Part shown: positions 1 to 13,200 of the stretch, one piece after another | Position numbering within the stretch: position 1 is the first letter of the stretch | Layout of the letters: each line of letters opens with the position of its first letter | Source: Fremontodendron californicum | Taxonomy: Eukaryota > Streptophyta > Magnoliopsida > Malvales > Malvaceae | Direction: 5' to 3' | Length of the DNA stretch: 64,000 bases | NCBI GenBank assembly: GCA_030761205.1 | Contig: JAULJL010000034.1 | Coordinates: forward strand, 3,495,501 to 3,559,500 | Translations under genes and position numbers: made by a program | Notes under the pieces: model-generated | Told to the model about the DNA's origin: nothing | What the model saw: the letters and a program-made list of their open reading frames with translations, nothing else | Databases searched by the model: none

Positions 1-669
1 CAAGAGGTTAACTGCTGAGTTGAAGGGTGGAGGGCTGATTGTTGAAGTTGAGGCTAACTTAGGGGGCTGAAGAAGACAGCAGGCACACACACAGATCGCA
101 GAGAAGAAGAGTGTCTGTGATTGCCTAACTGGGTGTGGGTCTTGACCTCTAGGGATTTTGGGAGATTGGTTGAGACTTGAGCGTTTGGGAGAGAAGATGT
201 TTTGGGGCCTATGTTTGTTGGGGGTGGATGGTTAGGTTAGATGGGACTTGGGAGATTAGGATTTTTTTAGGTAAAATTTTAGAAAATTTATAGGGTAAAA
301 TGTTTTATATATTATTTTATTTGGGAAAATTTTTAAGAATTCTAATTAAAGTAAATTTTGTATAATTTAGATAAAAAATAATTATACTTTTTTAAATATA
401 AATATTTTATTATAATGACGAAAATTTATGAATATTTTTTTTTCATATAAATAAAAGATTATAGAATGTCATAAATTATTTTAAAAATCATAAAAAAGAG
501 TTTTTATGTTTATAACTATAATTGTTATGTTATACAATAAGTTGTGCAAATTTGAAAAAAATTCACGACCGCGACGATCGAAATGACCGCGATAGCATCT
601 TTTGCGTCCGCAATAAAGATAAACGCGACGCGACTGAAAACGGGACCGTGATCGCAATTTAAATCCCTG
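1..669. mobile_element. Right-hand part of a hAT-like non-autonomous element (family A)
   Basis: The right end reads ATTTAAATCCCTG and stops at 669. About 240-669 is recognisably similar to 47960-48590, which is the right part of a better-bounded family-A element whose left end is visible, and to the 185-bp element at 1012-1196. All three share a run of GACCGC and CGATAAACGC motifs just inside the end. The left end of this copy is not visible and probably lies before the window. No transposase reading frame is present. Bases 1-240 are purine-rich and could be the inner part of the same element. Assignment to hAT rests on the CAGGG terminus and the 8-bp TSD of the sister copy. Confidence 0.5.
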
Positions 670-1011
670 CACAGGAAAGCAAGGCCTCAATTGGTCCAAA
701 CTGGGTTGAAACTAAGATCAGTAGAAGTAAACAACTGGGAGGACATAACACTGCAATACAGTTGCAAAGCGCGGAGACCATCCTGCAATACCTTTTCTGA
801 TACTTACAATTATGTGCTGAAAAGACAACTCAAAACCTGCGATGGGCCAGTTTCATACTAGACTTAATAGCATGTTTGATTAGGGAACGACTATTTCATT
901 TCCTTCTAATTCTGACAAATAAAATCAGAATTTGGTTGAAGAATGGTATTTCAGAGGACGGAATAACTACTTAAGACTTATTTCCCATAAAGAGGAAATA
1001 GCTATTACCGT
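670..1011. other. Unannotated intergenic sequence
   Basis: I see no gene, RNA or bounded repeat here. It is ordinary AT-rich sequence between two copies of the same hAT-like family. Confidence 0.5.
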
Positions 1012-1196
1012 CAGGGATTAAAATAGCTATTGCAACTCGATATTACGGTTGTTATTTTACGATTTTGATTCTTTCTGCCACTGATATTTATAGCCTATAT
1101 TTATCGCAATTAACCGCGGTAATATTCATTATGTTCTCAATCGTGATAAACGTGACACGAACGAAAACGCGTTTGCGACCGCAATTTAAATCCCTG
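1012..1196. mobile_element. 185-bp hAT-like MITE (family A)
   Basis: It starts CAGGGATTAAAAT and ends ATTTAAATCCCTG, so the two ends are inverted copies. The flanks are ATTACCGT on the left and ATACCGT(T) on the right, a near-perfect 8-bp target duplication with one missing base. Its right half matches the right ends of the family-A elements that end at 669 and 48590. It carries no coding sequence. Confidence 0.6.
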
Positions 1197-2632
1197 ATAC
1201 CGTTTCCGACCCCAAGGAATTAGCTATTCCTGATATCAAAAATAGAGAACACTATAATCTAGATTTACAGAAAAGGGAAGTGAGTAACTAATCCGATATG
1301 GCAATTGAGAAGACATAATGGTAAAATCCAAAAGATTAATCTCTTAATTTTTGCTGCAAAGTAGAGTATCCACGTATGTAAGTTATAGAAAGAAAAAAAA
1401 TACTCGGTAGGTTAGTTACTATTCACCTCTTCTATACATTTAAAAAAAAAAATAATAGAAAAAGGACGAAATAAAAATTATAATTGATAAGGAAAAAAAA
1501 TGGCCAGTTACACTGGCTCCTCAAAACACTTAAATGACGGTGTACTTTTTCCATTAAAAAAAAAAACAACAATCGAGATTTAAGGGATTTAGGGAAAGGG
1601 TAGGTGTGAAAAAATCTTTATTTTCTTCCTTTTTGGTTTTCTCGATCTATCTCTTCTCATCTTTGTGTCTCTTTTTAAATTTTCATTTTCTTCTTTTTGT
1701 CTCTTTGTTTCTTTCTCTTCTAAAACTTTCCTGTGCCATTGTACTTTTCTCTTCTTTTTTTTTTTGGGTCAAAACGTAAACAAAAAGATGATGGCTGGTA
1801 CTCCTCATCTCATTTCTCTTCTTCCTTTCCATTCCTGCTCCCATCTCTTTTAATCACCAACCTGCTCCTTATTTTTTTTCAGCCAGCTTTGATAGACCCA
1901 AACTTTTTTAGGTAAAATTGTGAAAGCAGTTGGCTAGATGAATTGGGCAAAAAAAAAACAGAGAGGAGGAGGCTAGAAAGTTTTCCTTTTCCTTTTCCTT
2001 TTCCTTTCTCCATCAATCATCTTGGTTTTTCCATTTCCACTATCTGTAAAATTGAAAGGAAAAAAAGAAAAGAAAAAAAGATTGATGAATCGTGAAAGGA
2101 GAAGGGAAAAATGATGCCAGAGGGAAGGAGAGGCGATGCCTCTTGCGAGCTTGCATTTATTTGATTGAGTTATGTGATTTTTTGTGATTTAAAAAGCATT
2201 TTTCTTTTTTTATTTTATTTTAGAAGATTTTCGATTTCTTGCATTCCTTACTTTTGACTAGTCCTAAATTTCAATCTCTTTTCTTTTTGGATTTCAGTTC
2301 AAATTCATTGCGTTTTACGAGTTCAAAACTATTTCAAAGGCCCCAAGCTCCACTACTTTAAGGAGTTTCAAAGAGGAATTGCTAGCTACACTTCATTCAT
2401 GTATTATGTTTTCTATTATTTATTGCTTTTAAATTATATTTGTGCAAAATAAGAAATTGTCAAGACCTGATTTTTTTCTATATCTCTTACTACAGTTGTA
2501 AAACCAGGAAATGGTTTATTATCTTACTGCAGAGACAGAGCTGCTGTTATTATACAAAAGAAGAGTTAAAGGCCGAAATGATAGGAGAACGTTCAAGAAC
2601 ATTAGTGATGCATCAATTGTGATACAATCAGG

Positions 2633-2636
<4 letters not shown>

Positions 2637-2669
<33 letters not shown>
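2637..2669. repeat. (TA)n microsatellite
   Basis: Uninterrupted alternating TA of about 33 bp. Confidence 0.9.
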
Positions 2670-2672
<3 letters not shown>

Positions 2673-5600
2673 CAAAATATAGGTCTACTATTGCAAAATA
2701 ATATTATAAAAAAGGTTCTTTCAAATAATATGCAGACAATCTATCTGTCAGTTCTATGATGCCTATTTTTGTTTTGAATCTTTCTTTTAATTGTTATACA
2801 GACTGTTAATTTCAATATTCATCCTATTTGTTTTTCTAATTCAGTCCGTATAAGATATGATTGATTGCTTTTAATCAATTCCAACTTTTTCTTAGAAGAT
2901 ATGTGTGTTCATCAATATTATATTATTTGAATGATACACAAAATGATTATAAGTTGGCATTGGGCAGGCAGATTGCTAAATAAATCTCACACTGCATTGA
3001 GGTCTTTGTTTCGCGACTACACCCAAGTTTAGCTCTTTGACTTTAGTATCTTTCTATAATTGTGTATTGGATTGGAATAAATATGGTAATAGAATTGAGG
3101 TTAGAGCTTTATGGAATTGAAGTGCATGACTTCAAACTTGGCATGTTTATGATAAAATGTTTGTACCATTACTGTATGAAATAAATGTGCATTTTAAGTC
3201 GGGTATGCCAAGCTTTAGTTGCATATATAATTTACAACTTTTGGTTGACTATTATACTTAATTTTACTCTTTTAACTTTTGCTTTTTGCTTTATAACTTT
3301 ATATTGCAAAGTAAATAAATGTTAGTTTAAGAAAGATGTGTTGTTATTGGAAGTATGGATGTTAAATACTAATTACTTTGGTGATTTCTTGAGAGTTGGT
3401 ATCATTATTTAGCTTAAAAAGAAAAAATGAGATATTTTTGGCTTATTCTTTATTCATCCAAATGACATTTATTTTCTCTGGTCATAGAATTTTTTTTTTT
3501 TGCTTGAGGATGTTCACATTTTTGCTAGGTATTTTTCTTTTTTTTAATTGGTAATTACACTCTTTTTTGTTTTGCATGTTTGGTGATACACTTTTATGCA
3601 GTTTGAGTCCAAAGAAATGGGTATTTGTATGGAAGATATTTGAACTTGACTTTGTGCTGAAGACCATTTTGTTGTAGATTTAGGATAATTTGGGCATTGT
3701 TTTGTTGTCAATTAAATCTTCATTTGTTACCATTTATTCTTTTGGATCTTATATTCAACTCTATTTTCAACTTCGTAAATGCTTATCATTATTGCATTTA
3801 ATTTTGAATGGTGTAATATTTGGTTGGCTATTGCAAAGTGCTACTTATTATTTTTCAGCCACTGGTTGTAAAAAGGCAACATTTCACATTGTTTCAGTTT
3901 TGAAATATCTTCATATAATTCATTTCCATTTATTGTTATTTGTTATACACTTTATAGCTCTACATGGGAAAGAAAAGAGAGCAATGAGAAGAAAAAATGA
4001 TGAAATGTTTTACATTTTTCTTTCTATTCTGTACTCAAGTAATATATATATAGTTTCTATTTTTTTTGAAGCTATTAAGACTATTGCTAAAGATGAGAAT
4101 AGTTTTAAAGTTGTGTTTTTGATTTTTTTTTCCTCTTTATTTTGGTGTTATCAAGTAAAAGTTATGATTTTTCATACCTGTGATAAATTTATCTTTGTTA
4201 TCAGGTAAATGAAGAATTTTTCATCAAAGGAGAAAGACATTGAATTTCAAACTTTTTAGTCACTTCAATAATGGCAAAGGTAGGATGACCTGTTCAGTGT
4301 TCTATAATTCTATCATCTAAGCAAATTGATAATTCATTTACAATATTTTAGACCATGTGTAAAAGTTTCAAATAATTTGTATTGTTTAACTACATCTCAA
4401 TCATGAATAATTATATTGTGTTCTCCAGAATTTTAGATGGTGGTGAAATAATTTTCTCCTCTTATGGAGCTTTTTGAAGAAAATAATGCTAAAAAGATGG
4501 ATATGATGTTGCTGAAAATGAGTCAATAAGAGGTATTTGACCTCATTAAGTCTTTGAAAGCTTTTAAGATAAAAAATTATGAAGCTTTCTTCATTCATCT
4601 TGATTAGTCATTCATTATACGCTTTTCCATACTTTGAATGAGCAAGCCCCATTTCCATATGCACAATTGTTAGTTGATCTTTGATTGATCATTGAAGAAT
4701 TGCTATAGCTTTTAATCTTTTTTTTTTTTTTAAAGTCTTGAGAATTTTTATTCCATGACTTCTATCTATATGAGGATAGTAATGAAAAGGATAAGCAACC
4801 TGATTTTTGTAATAATTTGGGTCTCGGACTCGAGCTAGAATGAGTGCACAACTTGATATCTTTTGAATTATTGTGATTAGTTATAATTAGTCCTTCCATA
4901 TGCATAGATGTTGATGAGTGCACAATTTCATATCTCTTATAAATTTTTTTTGCAATCCAATAAAAATATTGATTTGATTATGTCCTAATTTACATTTTAG
5001 TACATTGAGCTTAGGTTTCATTCAATTACTTATTGTTTGTGATTGTAGTCATATTTTTACTTTTACGATTAGTTAAGACATGTTGTTCATTAATTGAGAT
5101 GAGATTTTAGGGTTAATTAAGTGCACCTGAAGGTACATTAGATTTTCTTTATGCTTTGATGGTTGAGATACAACTCTTTAAATATTTGTTAACATATTGA
5201 TAGTTAAGAATCCTTTGCTATGGATCTTTTGATGGATTTCTGATTCATTAAATGGACATGAATTGGGTTTTTTTTTATGGTTAGATGTCAACAGCTGAAG
5301 TTTGCTTTCCCACTTCTTAAATCAACTAAAACTAAGATATACAAAACAAAGTTTCCTTCTAAATGATCTAATATATATGTTTATCAAATGAAATAATTTC
5401 CATTTGAAAACCAGCATTATTTTCTTACCCTGCCTTAGATGAGACACTTAAAACCAAGAATGCAATCGTTCCTGTTTCCATGCAAAGTAGTGAACTTCAA
5501 CAGTTTTGCTGCTTTGCTTGAACCACTTAAAATACTGAAGTTAATAGAGTTCAAAACTTGGAATTATAGAAGAAAATTGTATTTAAAATATTTTATTTGA

Positions 5601-6486
5601 CAGTATTTCAAATGTAAGAAACTTTGAATTAATTTGATGATTTTTAAGTTGCTTTTTAATTGATTCTTAGTTTTGTTTGTGGTTCATGGATTTAAGGTTG
5701 CTTTGACTGAGACTGATTATTGCATGGCTAGAATGGTAGGCTACTTGGAAAATTAATGACTTCTTTTGTTTACATTTAGATTAGGACTGGAATGAAAAAT
5801 ACAGTGTCGAGCTTCATCTTTTTGAGATAGAAATAGATAGCTCTCTGTCTTGGAAAGGCTTGGGATTTAATGTTTATATTCAAGTACGGCAAAAAAAAAA
5901 TCTAACTATTTTAGTTTCAAGTTGCAAATTATTGACAAGATTGATTTCTTCATTTCTGTAAAAAAGAACTTCATCCTTTTCCCATAGTCCCCTAAAAGTA
6001 TCTACTTTGTTTCTTTTGAAATTACCATAACTCTTTGAAATTTATGAAACATGGTGATATTTACATGTTTGGTTGCATTTTTTCCAATCCTTCAAATATG
6101 ATTTGATATATTTAATGACAATTGGTTCGATGTTTTTTAACAATTTGCAATTTCATCTTCAAGTTAGTTTTTAAATTGCTAATATAATTTAGTTGAAAAC
6201 ATAAAGAGATATTTTCAATTTTTTTTTTTAATTAAAGGATAAATGAATCTCATGATATGAACCTTTTGTTGTGAAGTATGCAATGCTTTATAAGCCTACA
6301 ATTATCTTTTGAGGAACAACTAATTAATCGTCTTGAACAATTGTTGCTCATTCTTGCTATATAGCCAAGTCAACTCCAGACTCCAGAGGCTGATGAATTC
6401 TCCAAAAAAACATTAATCCAAGAACTGATGCAAAACCCTACGCAACAAAATAAACCTTAAGGCTTAGTGCTCGAGGAATCCCAGCA

Positions 6487-6512
6487 AAAAAAAAAAAAAA
6501 AAAAAAAAAAAC
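6487..6512. repeat. Poly(A) run
   Basis: About 26 consecutive adenines. A retroposed 3' tail is possible, but I cannot identify a source transcript or flanking duplication. Confidence 0.7.
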
Positions 6513-6751
6513 AAAGATCAGGTATGAAAATTAAAGACACTTTTAACAACAAATGTACCTTCCAATTCTATCCTTATTAAATTATGTCTCATAGCTCAAT
6601 ATATTTTAATGTTACAATGCCAAAGACAAAGGGAAAGGCCCTGCCCTCAACTAAAATTGTATTCAAGATTAGAGAAATGATCTTCAAGAAAGATCCTTTT
6701 GTTATATATGTAATGTACTGCCATGCACAAAGCTTTGGAAGGGATTAAAAC

Positions 6752-7616
6752 CTATGTTGCTCGGACTCGGGTACGGGTGTCGGGTGCTGGTACGTGTCTA
6801 GATATCTGACTCGTCACTTGCCTTAAACTTAAGACAAGGGATACGGCATAAAAGGATCCGAGAGAAGAAAACGGGTGCGGGGATTCGTCTTACATTAAAT
6901 ATTTTTTAAAAATAATACATTAATATTTTATATAAATAAGCTTTTTTTTATAAATAAAAACAAATATTTTTTTTTAATATTTTATTTATCAAATTTATTT
7001 TTAATCATTATCAATTTTAAATAATTTTAATTTATTTATACAAAAGCCTAAAAATAAAATATAACAAAAAACATAGCAATTTTGTTATTTGGACTGGATT
7101 TATACGTTTAACTTTATTTCAACAATTAAAAACATCTTTGGGCTTATGTTTTCAAGCCCAACGTATGATTAAAAGGCTTGATGCCCTAATTTTATTTGAC
7201 TACTTTTTTATCGTCGTCTCCATCTTCTCTTCTTCCTCATTTTTTTGCCGCTCCATCTTCTCTTCTTCCTCATTTTTTCACCGCTCCATCTTCTCTTTTC
7301 TAAACTTCATCGCCACTCATCCTTTCTTTTTTGAACCTTCACCGTCGCCTGCATCTCCTTCTTCTTCCTCTCTTTTCTGAACCTTCACCACCGCCTGCAT
7401 CTTCTTCCTCTCTTTTCTAAACCTTCACCGCCACCTGCATCTCCTTATCTTCTTTTTTCTCCTTTTTCTTCTTCTTCTTTTTTTTCTTCTTCTTCTGCTT
7501 TGTCTGCTGTTGCTGTCGTCGTGTCCGACGAATCTGACAAGGATCCAATACCCGTGTCAGTGTCGGCTAGTGTCGACACCTATTCGTGGGCAAAAGAAAA
7601 GAGTCCGAGCAACAAA
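6752..7616. mobile_element. Mutator-like MITE, long member (865 bp)
   Basis: The left end CTATGTTGCTCGGACTC is mirrored by GAGTCCGAGCAACAAA at the right end. The flanks carry a perfect 9-bp duplication, GATTAAAAC, at 6743-6751 and 7617-7625. A 9-bp TSD is the hallmark of Mutator-like elements. Two shorter relatives are at 32788-32943 and 37201-37380. The extra length here is an AT-rich arm and a CT-rich block (about 7200-7500) that is absent from the short copies. It holds no transposase. Confidence 0.85.
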
Positions 7617-8101
7617 GATTAAAACACAGTTGACAAAAAATGTGTTTCACTTTGCATCATCAAAACTGACTGAACAAATGATATTTTTTGTATTACTTAT
7701 GCTTCTTTGTGAACATGTGTACTGTAGTAGTATATGTATATGCAGTAGTTGTGCTTTTCATGCACAAAGTTTATGAAGGGATTCAAACACATTTAGTGAA
7801 AAATGTGTTTGAACTTCCAAGAGTATTTCTTACTGAAAATATTATATGTTTTGTATATATTAGTGATCCTTCTATAGTTACAAGATCCTTGATGTCTTCC
7901 ACTATGAATTTTATGACATGAATGATATTTTGAACTATTGAAACTCAAGCTTTGTACGTCTTATAAACCACGATCTAATAACTGCCGCAGCATAGCACAG
8001 GTCTTCCAACTAGTATAATTAAATTAGCAACTGAAAATCTTAAACCAAAGAGATTCTAACTTCTTGGTAAATACTTTACAAGATAATAATGAAGAAACCT
8101 A
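7617..8101. other. Intergenic sequence with an imperfect duplication
   Basis: Two similar segments flank the MITE insertion: one around 6725-6751 continuing at 7626-7710, the other around 7755-7860. Both contain a CATGCACAAAG core followed by a stretch that would read roughly as KNVF in one frame. This looks like an old tandem duplication of an unknown, possibly once coding, unit. No intact gene is present. Confidence 0.35.
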
Positions 8102-8914
8102 CACTACAGCAAAATTGGTCTTCAGTGGCGCTTATATAGCGGCGTTTGACTTACAAACGCCGCTAAGTACCGTGTTTTTGCATATTGTACGACGTTTTTA
8201 GACAAAACCCCGGGCAATTGTATATTAGCGGCGTTTTATTGCTAAAAATGCCGCTAAATCTGTATACATAGTGATAACTCGTATAATTATATAGTTTTTA
8301 GTTATATTTTATTATTGTTTTGTGTCAAATACGAGTTATTATTGTTTAGTCTAATTGTGTTTATGATCTTTTATATTTTTATGTATTTTGGTGTTTTTCA
8401 CAAGTTTCTTTGAGTGATTTCAGATTACTAGAATTAAGGGCAAATCCAGTTCAGTTCCAGTTCCGACACCTTTTGCCATATCAGCTATATCTGGAGTTTC
8501 ACTGAAGCAATAAGGCTGAAATTTGTGGCCATGCAAAGCTAAGAGGCATATCTATCTTTTTGATGTTTTACACTTCTTGAAACGGAGTCGTTTTCCCTAG
8601 CGCAATCGACCATCAAGTTGGCTGATGTGCAATGACGTCTGTGCTGACATGTTTTCGTATTATGTCCATATCTTCTTATCCACATCAGCAAATGAGCTGA
8701 TTACAAAGGCTATGGATCAGTAACTGATAGGGTAACATTTGTCTAGAAGACCATGTGATCAGATAAGGCCTCCACAATTGACAAAATCGACCATCAAGTT
8801 GGCTGATCAAAATCGTCATACATGACGAAAATTGTTAGAAAATGCACCCACCTATTATACCTACCTTTGAAATTTGTAAAGCTTGTCTCTTATCATTTAG
8901 CCCTCCAAAATGTG

Positions 8915-8922
8915 TATAAATA
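8915..8922 (+). promoter_or_regulatory. LTR TATA box
   Basis: TATAAATA in the context TGTGTATAAATAGAGGG. It is the best core-promoter match in the LTR and would place U3/R about 30 bp downstream, leaving a long R-U5 of roughly 1.2 kb. The same site occurs in the 3' LTR at 20019-20026. Confidence 0.7.
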
Positions 8923-9785
8923 GAGGGCCTTGGATGATTGTAAGGGATCATATTGGAGATTGGTAGGATATTAGCCATTTTAACAAAATTCTCTAAGTTT
9001 TCTTCTTCTTTCTTTTCTCTAGTTTTCTTTTTCTTTAGAAAGAGTAAGAGGTTGGATAATTAATATTCTTCTTCTTCTTCTTTCTTTCTTTTATTTTCTT
9101 CTTAGATTCTATTTAATTTTATGTTTATAATGCCTATGCTAGGCTAAACTTCTATTTGGTTAAGGGTGATTTCAAAGCCCTAGACATGTTTTGTGATTGA
9201 TTTTCAGATTCTATCTATCATTAATTTTCTATCAAAGTTGCTTATGTTCTTCTACAAGAATTGTTCATGATGTTGTCTTGATTTGTTTAGGTGTACAACT
9301 AGATAGATCTTGATAATTATCTATTGCTAGTTTAGGAGTCTTGATCCGTGTAATTGTCTTGATTTCCTATTCATAAGTGGCAATTTGTGATTAATGATTA
9401 TGGTCAAGTTTTCAATAATTGCAAAGTGGAACATAACCTAAGTTGAACAATCCGAGCTTATGTGTTTGTTGCTTAGATCAACCTATCTTTCTCATCATAA
9501 AGCTGCCATTAAATTGAATCTAGAGAGCTTATTCTAGGTTGTTTGATGGTTAGAGATTAAATAGAGAGCTTGTTCTATTTAACGACAAACTAAGGAAAGA
9601 TTGAGATAACAGAGCTTGTTGTTATCTACGGTTGTTAACTTTGATAGTTGGTTGATATTGATAGATCTGAAATTGATTCTTAATGATGTCTAGTGGTGGA
9701 GAATGAAACCTTAACCATATTTTTCATTTTTGATTCTTCTTACTTGTTTTCTTACTTTTCTAGTTTGCTTATTTTTAAAAGTATA

Positions 9786-9945
9786 TTTATTTTTATTGGC
9801 TGGTTATACCGCCTAATTTGTATATTAATTTTGTTTTATTTTTATTGGCTGGTTATACCGCCTAATTTAGTATATATATTTTTATTGGCTGGTCATACCG
9901 CCTTGCTTAGTATATATATTTTTATTGGCTGGTTATACCGCCTTG
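9786..9945 (+). repeat. Four-copy tandem repeat in the LTR leader region
   Basis: TTTTTATTGGCTGGTTATAC followed by CGCCT occurs four times at roughly 40-50 bp spacing (one copy has a T-to-C change), separated by AT-rich spacers. The same array occurs in the 3' LTR at about 20890-21049. It lies downstream of the predicted transcription start, so it would be transcribed into the RNA leader. Confidence 0.85.
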
Positions 9946-10152
9946 CATCTTATTCTTATTATTTACTTTAGTTTAAATCTGGCTTCAAAAACCCCTTTTC
10001 TTTTATTGTTCTTGAATTTAAGTTTTAAACTATCAACTTATAAACTAAAACCCAATCCCTGAGGACTCGACCCTTGCTAACTACTATACTTACAATTGAT
10101 CTTTTTAGTGCAAGGTTAAATAAGATACACTCTTTTGGGTGCATCAAAATTT

Positions 10153-10170
10153 TGGCGCCGTTGCCGGGGA
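10153..10170 (+). promoter_or_regulatory. Primer-binding site, tRNA-Asp type
   Basis: TGGCGCCGTTGCCGGGGA begins six bases after the 5' LTR. It is an 18-base complement of the 3' end expected for plant tRNA-Asp, the primer used by Athila-type elements. Confidence 0.9.
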
Positions 10171-10255
10171 TTGCTTTCTTTAGTTTATTAGTTTATTGGT
10201 TTATTCTTATTTTCTGTTCTAATTATTTACTTTCTTATTTTTTTTTTATTAGTGA

Positions 10256-13200
10256 ATGTTCCAAGCTCCCGAAGAAGACTTACGACTTAGGAAAATTCAG
10301 GAATTTATAACTTCTCACCAACAACCAATCGAGGAGTTGATCCAAAACATCCAAGAGGAGCAAGGAGAGATGGCAGCAGCTGACAACCGAACTCTCAAGG
10401 AGCTAGCCGCTCCGGACTTGGGTCAACAACCATTATGCATTGAATATGCTAATCTTGAGGTAGCTTTTGAATTAAAATCTGGTTTGATTCATCTTCTCCC
10501 AACTTTTCATGGTTTTGCAGGAGAGGATCCAAATAAGCACCTCAAGGAATTCCATGTAGTTTGCTCAAGCATGAGACCAACAGGGGTCACGGAAGAGCAA
10601 GTTAAGTTGAGAGCCTTCCCATTCTCTCTAGCTGATTCAGCAAAGGAATGGCTCTACTATCTACCATCCGGGACCATCACTACATGGAATGATTTGAAGA
10701 AAGCATTCTTGGAAAGGTATTTCCCAGCATCTAAGGCTGCCAACATTAGGAAAGAGATATGTGGGATTCGGCAATACAACGGAGAGTCCTTATATGAATA
10801 TTGGGAGAGGTTCAAGAAACTTTGTGCATCATGTCCACACCATCAAATAAGTGAACAACTTCTCATCCAATACTTCTATGAAGGTCTCATGCCCATGGAG
10901 AGAAGTATGATAGATGCCGCTAGTGGGGGAGCTCTAGTTGATAAGACTCCCAGGGCTGCTAGAACATTAATCTCCAACATGGCAGCCAATTCTCAACAGT
11001 TCTCAATGAGACAAGATCCACCACCACAATCCAAGAGAGTTAATGAGGTAAGTATATCATCCCTTGAACAAAAATTTGATAAACTGACTTCTCTTGTTCA
11101 ACAATTGGCTGTAGGTAAAATACAACAAATAAAGGCTTGTGGCATATGTTCAAACATAGGGCACCAAACTGATATGTGTCCAACACTTCAAGAGGATACC
11201 AATGAACATGTGAATGCCATGGGTGGATTTCAGAACCAATCAAGGAAATATGATCCCTACTCAAACACATACAATCCAGGATGGAGGGATCATCCAAACT
11301 TCAATTATGGAGGGAACCAATCACAAACTATTCCTCCACCATTTGACCACAGGCCACCGGGTTTTCAGCAAAGAGTGCAACAACCATACCAAACCCGACA
11401 ACAACTACCACCCACCCAAAGTTCAGGTACTTCTCTTGAAGATCTTGTTAAAGCTCTTTCTACTAATACAATTCAATTTCAACAGGAAACAAAGACAAGT
11501 ATTCGAAATTTGGAGACTCAAATAGGGCAATTGGCAACAACCATGAGTCAAATGCAAGCAAGGGATTCTGGGAAATTACCTTCCCAAACCATAGTGAATC
11601 CAAGAGAGAATGCCAATGCTATAAATTTAAGAAGTGGGAAACAGCTAGAGACACCACAAAATGATAGTGCTCAAGGGGAGAACAATACCATGGCATCCTC
11701 TTCACATCCCAACGAGCCACTAAAAAAAGTAATTCCTAAACCATCCTTTCCTTTCTATATAACTCCTCCACCTTTTCCTAACAGGTTAGCAAAGTCCAAG
11801 AAGGAGGAGCAAGAGAAGGAAATTTTGGAAACCTTCCGGAAAGTAGAGGTGAACATTCCTTTACTAGATGCTATCAAGCAAGTGCCAAGATATGCCAAGT
11901 TCCTAAAAGAGTTGTGCACATCTAAACGGAAGTTGAAATGGAATGAAAAGGTAAGTGTGGGGGAGAATGTGTCAGCTGTTCTTCAAAAGAAACTCCCACC
12001 TAAATGCAAGGATCCAGGTATGTTTACCATTCCTTGTAAGATAGGCAACACCAGGTTTGAGCGTGCTATGCTAGATCTAGGGGCATCTATTAATGTCATG
12101 CCATATTCAATTTATGCTTCATTGAATCTAGGACCATTAGAGGAAACCGGTGTTATAATACAACTTGCTGACCGTTCTAACACTTATCCAAGAGGAGTTG
12201 TAGAAGACGTTCTTGTACAGGTTAATGAATTGGTTTTTCCCGCTGACTTTTATGTTATTGAGATGGAAGATGAGATGTCTTCTAATCCCACACCTATTCT
12301 ATTAGGGAGACCATTCTTGAAAACAGCAAGAACTAAAATAGATGTACATGATGGCACTTTAACTATGGAATTTGATGGTGAAATAATTCGCTTTAACATT
12401 TTTGAGGCCATGAGATATCCTAGTGATGTGCATTCTGTTTTTAGCAACCATCTCGGAATGGGGAATGCTAAACTAGCCTTGAGTGACCATGTGGAAGGGG
12501 CACTAGAATCTTTACACTCGCTGCAACCTAAAGATGCAAGGTTTGATGTTTCATTTATTGATTTGCCTTTATCTAATGAGAAACTTCTACCTTCCATTTT
12601 GCAGGCACCAACTTTAGAGTTGAAACCACTACCGAACCACTTGAAATATTTGTTCTTAGGGGAAAAGGATACACTACCTGTCATCATTGCCAAAGAGCTC
12701 ACACCTTTGCAAGAAGAGCGACTTATCCGGGTGCTTAGAGAGCATAAAACAGCAATTGGTTGGACAATTGCCGATATCAAGGGAATAAGCCCATCCATGT
12801 GCATGCACCGGATTTTGTTAGAGGAAGGGTCTAAACCAACAAGAGAAGCACAAAGAAGATTGAACCCTCCTATGATGGAGGTTGTGAAAAAGGAGATACT
12901 GAAGCTCCTAGATGTTGGAGTGATCTATCCTATCTCGGATAGCAAATGGGTGAGCCCAGTCCAAGTGGTTCCAAAGAAATCAGGTGTAACGGTGGTAACA
13001 AATAATGAGAATGAACTTGTTCCTACTAGGATTCAAACAGGATGGCGAGTTTGTATTGATTATCGTAAACTTAATTCCACAACTCGCAAAGACCACTTTC
13101 CTTTACCTTTTATTGATCAAATGCTTGAAAGGTTAGCTGGCCATTCTCATTATTGTTTTCTTGATGGTTTTTCAGGTTATAATCAGATAGCCATTGCTCC

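Larger units (their letters stand above)
1197..6751. other. Long AT-rich stretch with no supportable gene
   Basis: No recognisable protein domain is found on either strand. From about 1600 to 2010 it is pyrimidine-rich, including a TTTTCC hexamer tandem near 1983-2008, and resembles a plant 5' leader. A short ATG frame at 2110 ends after some 17 codons. GT/AG-like junctions are scattered but no conserved peptide joins them. A degenerate or non-coding transcription unit is possible and cannot be shown from sequence alone. Confidence 0.4.
8272..10146 (+). repeat. 5' LTR
   Basis: Starts TGATAACTCG and ends GGGTGCATCA. It aligns without gaps to the 3' LTR (offset 11,104); I counted four substitutions, near 8483, 8603, 8665 and 8703. 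It contains a TATA box at 8915, CT-rich downstream sequence, and a four-copy tandem repeat near its 3' end. Confidence 0.95.

Noticed and set aside
3690..4208. A 172-codon open frame in AT-rich sequence
   Set aside because: It does not start with ATG at its stated beginning, is dominated by Phe/Ile/Tyr/Ser from AT-rich codons, and shows no motif.
9693..9971. A 92-codon frame in the 5' LTR, repeated identically at 20797-21075 in the 3' LTR
   Set aside because: It is created by the GGCTGGTTATACCGCCT tandem array in the LTR. Identity between the two copies reflects LTR identity, not coding selection.
12250..12804. A 184-codon minus-strand frame inside pol
   Set aside because: It is antisense to the conserved protease-to-RT linker and has no motif of its own.
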